Shown here in pieces: positions 5,237-8,481 of a stretch of 8,481 nt of DNA. Made by a program: the position numbers and the translations under genes. Origin of the DNA: Nitrososphaerales archaeon (GTDB taxonomy: Archaea > Thermoproteota > Nitrososphaeria > Nitrososphaerales > Gagatemarchaeaceae); contig JASHUK010000140.1 of the NCBI GenBank assembly GCA_030040055.1, positions 1-8,481 on the forward strand. Direction: 5' to 3'. The notes under the pieces were generated by a model that was given only the letters and a program-made list of their open reading frames with translations, made no database searches and had not been told where the DNA came from. The first letter of the stretch is position 1, and each line of letters opens with the position of its first letter.

Positions 5237-7879
5237 GTGGTGAGCCACAGGGGTCGAGGACTGGTTTCGCGGTCGGTCATAGTGGGCTCAATGCTGTTCC
5301 TGCTGCTCGTCAGCGCAGTTCCCAGGCCGACCTCCGCGTCGACGAGCGGCAACGCGGGCAGCACTCCCACAGAGTGGGGCGGGTCAGGGATGAACCTGGT
5401 GGCCTCGATAGTCGAAGACTCATCCGGGAACACCTACGTGGTCGGAACCAGCGACGCCTACGCTAGCCAGACGGTCGGGTTTAGCGCGGTCATTCTGAAA
5501 TATTCCCCTGACGGGATCCTGCTCTGGCAGAAAATTTGGAGCGGCACGATAGGTGCCGCAGCGACGGGGGCCGCGCTGTCGTCCGACGGGAGTGCGCTCT
5601 ATGTCACCGGGATGGTGTTTGCGCCGGGGGCGACGCCCGCCGACTTGGAGACTCACATCTTCCTGATGAAACTCGCGACATCCAACGGCGCGTCCTCATG
5701 GACAAGCGTGAAGATGTGGGGAGGGTCCGGGGACGAGTTCGCGCTAGGGATAGCCGCCTCCTCGGACGGCAGCGTATACATAACGGGAACCGCGAACAGC
5801 ACGGACACCGCATATGTCCCTCAGCCGGACCCAGGCTCGGGGATTCACTCGCAGTACGGGGCTCTCCTGTTGAAGTTCAGCTCGGCCGGGGCGCTCGACT
5901 GGGCGCGCACCCTCGCGGTCCCAGAGACGTACTACTTGCAGGGGTGTGAGTCCGTGAGCGGGGTATGCGACTCCATCGCAGACGCCATCGTCGTCGACCC
6001 GCAGGGAAACGGAATCTGGATAGGGGGGGAGACCTGGACCCCCGGGGTCACTCCCTTCGTCGCGCTATTCTCTACCACCGGCACTCCCAGCTATGTAGAC
6101 TACTTCGAGCCTCCTGCCGCCGCCCCCAGCATTGTCACGGCGCTGGCTCTCTCTCCTAACGAAAAGACTCTGTACATAGGGGGCACTGACTCCTACGCCA
6201 CCTTGAACTCCGTTCTGAACGCCCTGGTCCAGTACTTTTGCTTCGCTTTCGGATGCCCCGGCACTTGCGACGTAGTCAACCCCTTCTCCGACATTCCCGG
6301 GGACGTTGCTGACGCCGCCGGGAACCTCTTTACCACCTACTTCTGCCCACCGAGCGCAGACCTGCAGTATCTGACCTATGCTTGGGTCGGCGCCATGCCC
6401 GCGGGAGGGATGCAGACGGAGTCGGACTTTACGTCCGGCTTCAGGCTAGACTGGGGCGTGGAGACAGGCGGAGGAGGCTCCTTCGACTCCGTCAGTTCCC
6501 TTGCGGTCCAGCCGAACGGCACCCTCTACGTCGCTGGGAGCACGAGCGCCTCGTGCATCCTCTACCTGGGGTGCGAGATGAATACCTTCCTGCTCAAGCT
6601 ATCCCCCTCAGGGCAGCTACTCTCCCAAGGGATATGGGGACTCCGCGGCTGGCAGGCGGCCGACCCCGCCGTCGTCATCTCCTCAGACGACTACTCGATC
6701 ATGATCGCGGGGAGCACTAACGAGTCCGGCGGCTTCTCCTTCAACCCTCTGTCCGGGATCAACGCCAAGCAAGTGTACTGCAACAGCCAGACTTGCAGCG
6801 ACTCGCTCTATTCGGACGACTATTCGGGGGCCTGGCCCGTGGCAAACGCGCCAGGCACCGACCAGGTGACCACGCCTGGCAAGTGCTCCCTGGAGAACGC
6901 GTCTCTATGCTACCAAATGTTCGGCTCTTTCGTCCTGGACGCTCCTTGCGACCCCAACCTCCTGCAGTGCCCGAAGGCGTCTCAGTCCACGGTCCTCCCC
7001 TCCACGCCGTCCGGGCCGGTCACCGGCGGAAACTACATCGAAATGTTCCTTGACAGGCTGCCCCTCCTCAACTCGGGGGAGGCGGTCCAACCAATGCTGC
7101 TTTCGGACCTCAACGGAGGCTCGGTCCAGTGGACGATAAGCGGGTGCGACGCCTCTCCGTCTTCGATCCCCGGGGACGGGAACGTCTACGATGTCATACT
7201 CGAGCCCAACTGCACTCCAACTGTCAGCTACTCCGACTCAGGCACCGTGAGATACGTATTCCCTTCGAGCGCCCCCTCGACCTCAATGGAGTTCGAGACA
7301 TGTTCCACTTCATACTACGCCAACGGAGAAGCTTGTTCCTGGGTCTATTCGGGGTATTACGAGCAGTTCGCCAACAGCTTCTCGTATTCGATATCCGGCG
7401 GCGGTGACCCTCCCGCGCCGGTGATTGACTACTACTCGGCGGGACAGCCTCAGTCGGCCTCGCTAACCTCGACCGCCACCCTGATCTGGATGGACGCCGG
7501 CTCCGCCTGGTTCGTCCCGTACACCCTGTCCACCGCAACATGCGACGACTGGACAAGCTCGACCACGGTCACCTCGTCCGTGGTAACTTCGGGAGGAGCA
7601 TCCAGCTCTTTCGTCTACGACAACAACTGCTACCTTCTGACCGTCTCGGCCTCCGGCGACGGCACGGTGTCACCATCCTCCGCGTACTATACGCCCGGCG
7701 CGTCGGTCAAGCTCACTGCCACCGCTACGTCAGGCGCCGCCTTCGAAGGGTGGACTGGGACCTACACCTCTTCCGCCACAACCTTGACCGTTACGATGAA
7801 CTCTGCCGTCACGGAAACGGCCACCTTTACGACTCCTCACGGCGGGGGGTGCGGTGGGCTGCACATCGAGTGCATCTAG
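5237..7879 (+). CDS. Secreted cysteine-rich protein with beta-propeller-like repeats and C-terminal InlB-like repeat
   Basis: This 880-residue protein is probably extracellular; its function is unknown. A Sec-type signal peptide is clear: basic residues to R12, hydrophobic residues 13-28 including SMLFLLLVSAV, and likely cleavage after TSA34. Residues about 45-500 hold seven or so degenerate repeats of the pattern W-GG-SG ... DG-S-VYITG ... LLKFS-G-LDW (for example W47, W161, and I490 in IAGST), typical of beta-propeller blades (SBBP-like). Residues about 720-797, starting SGGGDPPAP, resemble modules seen in archaeal surface proteins. Residues 798-866, with GDGTVSP and FEGWTG (W839), match the divergent InlB B-repeat. 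The mature protein has 22 cysteines, many in close pairs, suggesting disulfides. There is no C-terminal membrane anchor; the tail ends GGGCGGLHIECI. Start is GTG 5237 or the adjacent GTG 5240. It may be a surface-layer-associated, binding or adhesion protein. Confidence 0.85.
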   Translation: MVSHRGRGLVSRSVIVGSMLFLLLVSAVPRPTSASTSGNAGSTPTEWGGSGMNLVASIVEDSSGNTYVVGTSDAYASQTVGFSAVILKYSPDGILLWQKIWSGTIGAAATGAALSSDGSALYVTGMVFAPGATPADLETHIFLMKLATSNGASSWTSVKMWGGSGDEFALGIAASSDGSVYITGTANSTDTAYVPQPDPGSGIHSQYGALLLKFSSAGALDWARTLAVPETYYLQGCESVSGVCDSIADAIVVDPQGNGIWIGGETWTPGVTPFVALFSTTGTPSYVDYFEPPAAAPSIVTALALSPNEKTLYIGGTDSYATLNSVLNALVQYFCFAFGCPGTCDVVNPFSDIPGDVADAAGNLFTTYFCPPSADLQYLTYAWVGAMPAGGMQTESDFTSGFRLDWGVETGGGGSFDSVSSLAVQPNGTLYVAGSTSASCILYLGCEMNTFLLKLSPSGQLLSQGIWGLRGWQAADPAVVISSDDYSIMIAGSTNESGGFSFNPLSGINAKQVYCNSQTCSDSLYSDDYSGAWPVANAPGTDQVTTPGKCSLENASLCYQMFGSFVLDAPCDPNLLQCPKASQSTVLPSTPSGPVTGGNYIEMFLDRLPLLNSGEAVQPMLLSDLNGGSVQWTISGCDASPSSIPGDGNVYDVILEPNCTPTVSYSDSGTVRYVFPSSAPSTSMEFETCSTSYYANGEACSWVYSGYYEQFANSFSYSISGGGDPPAPVIDYYSAGQPQSASLTSTATLIWMDAGSAWFVPYTLSTATCDDWTSSTTVTSSVVTSGGASSSFVYDNNCYLLTVSASGDGTVSPSSAYYTPGASVKLTATATSGAAFEGWTGTYTSSATTLTVTMNSAVTETATFTTPHGGGCGGLHIECI

Positions 7880-7903
7880 GCTCACTCCCGCAAGAAGTCA
7901 CGA

Positions 7904-7928
7904 CCGCGGAACTTCGCGAAGACCGTGG
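7904..7928 (+). terminator. Stem-loop after the secreted-protein gene
   Basis: CCGCGG (7904-7909) pairs with CCGTGG (7923-7928), 6 bp with one G-T wobble. Inside it CTT pairs with AAG around CGCG. It begins 25 bases after the stop codon. No T-run follows, so it may be a processing or stability element rather than a terminator. Confidence 0.3.
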
Positions 7929-7962
7929 CTGCGAAGACTAGGTGCCCAGGGCGGTTTCGACG

Positions 7963-7996
7963 CCTTTGAGAGAGCCGGAGCATGGTCCCTCAAAGG
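7963..7996. repeat. Perfect 8-bp inverted repeat upstream of tRNA-Arg
   Basis: CCTTTGAG (7963-7970) and CTCAAAGG (7989-7996) are exact reverse complements separated by 18 bases. The right arm overlaps the TATA-like element of the tRNA gene. It could be an RNA hairpin ending the upstream transcript or a protein-binding site. Confidence 0.35.
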
Positions 7997-8001
7997 ATAA
8001 C
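7992..8001 (+). promoter_or_regulatory. TATA-like element for tRNA-Arg
   Basis: AAAGGATAAC is the only AT-leaning stretch at the right distance: its centre is about 28 bases before the first tRNA base. It is a poor match to an archaeal box A. Confidence 0.3.
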
Positions 8002-8025
8002 TACCGAAAGCTGCGCGCGAGCGCT

Positions 8026-8116
8026 GGGCCCGTAGCCTAGCACGGATCAGGGCACCAACAACGGCGGTGCAAGCCTGCGGAGCTGGGGGTCGAGGGTTCG
8101 AATCCCTCCGGGCCCG
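8026..8116 (+). tRNA. tRNA-Arg (anticodon GCG), with a 15-nt non-canonical intron
   Basis: The transcript folds as a full cloverleaf once 15 nt are removed. The acceptor GGGCCCG (8026-8032) pairs with CGGGCCC (8109-8115), followed by discriminator G8116. The D-stem is GCCT/GGGC (8035-8038, 8050-8053), with an 11-nt loop containing GG and an A at position 20, an arginine identity base. The anticodon stem is CCA-GC (8055-8057 joined to 8073-8074) with GCTGG (8082-8086). The loop CTGCGGA (8075-8081) has U33 and anticodon GCG (8077-8079), reading CGC. The T-arm is GAGGG-TTCGAAT-CCCTC (8092-8108). CCA is not encoded; TTG follows. The match of every arm makes this very secure. Confidence 0.95.
8058..8072 (+). 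other. tRNA intron at position 29/30, with bulge-helix-bulge
   Basis: Removing ACAACGGCGGTGCAA restores a perfect 5-bp anticodon stem (CCAGC/GCTGG). The flanks fold into a bulge-helix-bulge. The outer helix is CAGG (8048-8051) with CCTG (8074-8077). The 4-bp central helix is GCAC (8052-8055) with GTGC (8067-8070). The 3-nt bulges are CAA (8056-8058) and AAG (8071-8073). Cutting each bulge after its second base, as the archaeal splicing endonuclease does, yields exactly this intron. The inner helix is only C8059-G8066. The fold competes with the D-stem, so splicing would precede final folding. Confidence 0.85.
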
Positions 8117-8189
8117 TTGAAATAAGGGCAGAATGGGCTCTGTTACGCCGGAAAAGGTCAATTCTTACTCTAGTCAACTCAGGGATTTT

Positions 8190-8208
8190 CTCAGGTACTA
8201 TGCTTGAG
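8190..8208. terminator. Hairpin between convergent tRNA-Arg and partial gene
   Basis: CTCAGG (8190-8195) pairs with CTTGAG (8203-8208) with one G-T wobble and a 7-base loop. It sits between the 3' ends of two converging genes. A TTTT (8186-8189) precedes it on the plus strand. A termination role is possible but not shown. I see nothing else in 8117-8234. Confidence 0.25.
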
Positions 8209-8234
8209 CGGAGAGTCGCCTGGTTTATCTGACC

Positions 8235-8480
8235 CTAGACTTTTACCGCTGTCCACTCGAGGTACAGAATGTAGTCCGACCTGCCGGGAGGACGCACTTC
8301 GAACTTTCCCTGTAGGCGCCCTTGGGTCAGCCTACGGTAAGTCAGACGGAAGTTGGGGCCCTGACCATTGGATTCGCTTTGAAACGTGACCTCTCCTTGT
8401 TCAGGGGAGGCATGGACTTTGTACTCGATGCGGTTATCCTCTGTATCCCAATAAGTCGCACGGACTTCCCCTTCTGAACC
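8235..8480 (-). CDS. Hypothetical protein, C-terminal part (5' end outside window)
   Basis: The minus strand is open from the right window edge to TAG at 8237-8235, giving 81 residues with no start codon in view. The residues alternate polar and hydrophobic (for example RATYWDTEDN, GEVTFQSESN, DYILYLEWTAVKV at the end) in a way that suggests several beta-strands. There are no cysteines and no membrane segment. I do not recognise a family. The 82 uninterrupted codons and protein-like composition favour a real gene over the overlapping plus-strand reading at 8204-8389. Codon use is less GC-biased than in the neighbouring genes (AAA, CGT, CAA, ACT appear), in line with the lower GC of this end of the window. 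The gene converges on tRNA-Arg and might be foreign DNA inserted beside it, but that is inference. Confidence 0.6.
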   Translation of the reverse strand, partial: GSEGEVRATYWDTEDNRIEYKVHASPEQGEVTFQSESNGQGPNFRLTYRRLTQGRLQGKFEVRPPGRSDYILYLEWTAVKV

Positions 8481-8481
8481 T

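Noticed and set aside
4939..5433. 164-codon minus-strand frame across the lysS-secreted protein gap
   Set aside because: It is antisense to two supported genes and covers the TATA box at 5193; the protein has no family signature.
8082..8082. Canonical intron position (37/38) for tRNA-Arg
   Set aside because: The loop CTGCGGA runs straight into GCTGG with no extra bases; the only place where removal of 15 nt restores pairing is within the 5' strand of the anticodon stem.
7898..8161. 87-codon minus-strand frame with RRDSNPRP
   Set aside because: The stretch is the usual artefact of translating the T-arm of a tRNA gene; the frame covers tRNA-Arg.
8178..8195. Direct repeat CTCAGG (8178-8183 and 8190-8195) as a possible attachment site
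   Set aside because: Six bases is too short to mean anything alone, and neither copy matches the tRNA 3' end.
8204..8389. 61-codon plus-strand frame starting at TTG
   Set aside because: It overlaps the minus-strand partial gene, has no ribosome-binding site and reads as low-information sequence.

Overview
The window is archaeal, and most likely from a Thaumarchaeota/Nitrososphaeria-like (TACK) lineage with a GC-rich genome. Four things support this: a Cdc48/VAT-type AAA+ ATPase, a class I lysyl-tRNA synthetase, TATA-box promoters, and a tRNA-Arg gene with a 15-nt intron at a non-canonical position flanked by a bulge-helix-bulge fold. The lineage call rests on the remembered look of the Cdc48 N-domain and is an inference.

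Layout. (1) Positions 1-582, minus strand: an ArsR-like winged-helix regulator, cut by the left edge. (2) Positions 583-649: a compact divergent control region with a palindromic TATA box (605-612) and a perfect TTAAC-N5-GTTAA inverted repeat (616-630). (3) Positions 650-3398, plus strand: an hsp20-cdc48 pair with a 13-base gap. (4) Positions 3475-5070: class I lysyl-tRNA synthetase. (5) Positions 5237-7879: an 880-residue secreted, cysteine-rich protein with a beta-propeller-like N-terminal half and InlB-like C-terminal repeats. (6) Positions 8026-8116: tRNA-Arg(GCG). (7) Positions 8235-8480, minus strand: the 3' end of an unrecognised gene in DNA of clearly lower GC.

The most coherent system is the left end. 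Regulator, small heat-shock chaperone and Cdc48 unfoldase, with one shared operator, closely resemble the heat-shock regulons described for Phr in Pyrococcus and HSR1 in Archaeoglobus. The arrangement suggests an autoregulated protein-quality-control module: Hsp20 holds unfolded proteins, and Cdc48, whose C-terminus carries an HbYX-type motif, unfolds them, possibly for the 20S proteasome. The tRNA intron and the composition change beside the tRNA are the other points worth following. The two partial genes at the window edges lack a visible start or stop, so they were read by hand from the minus strand.
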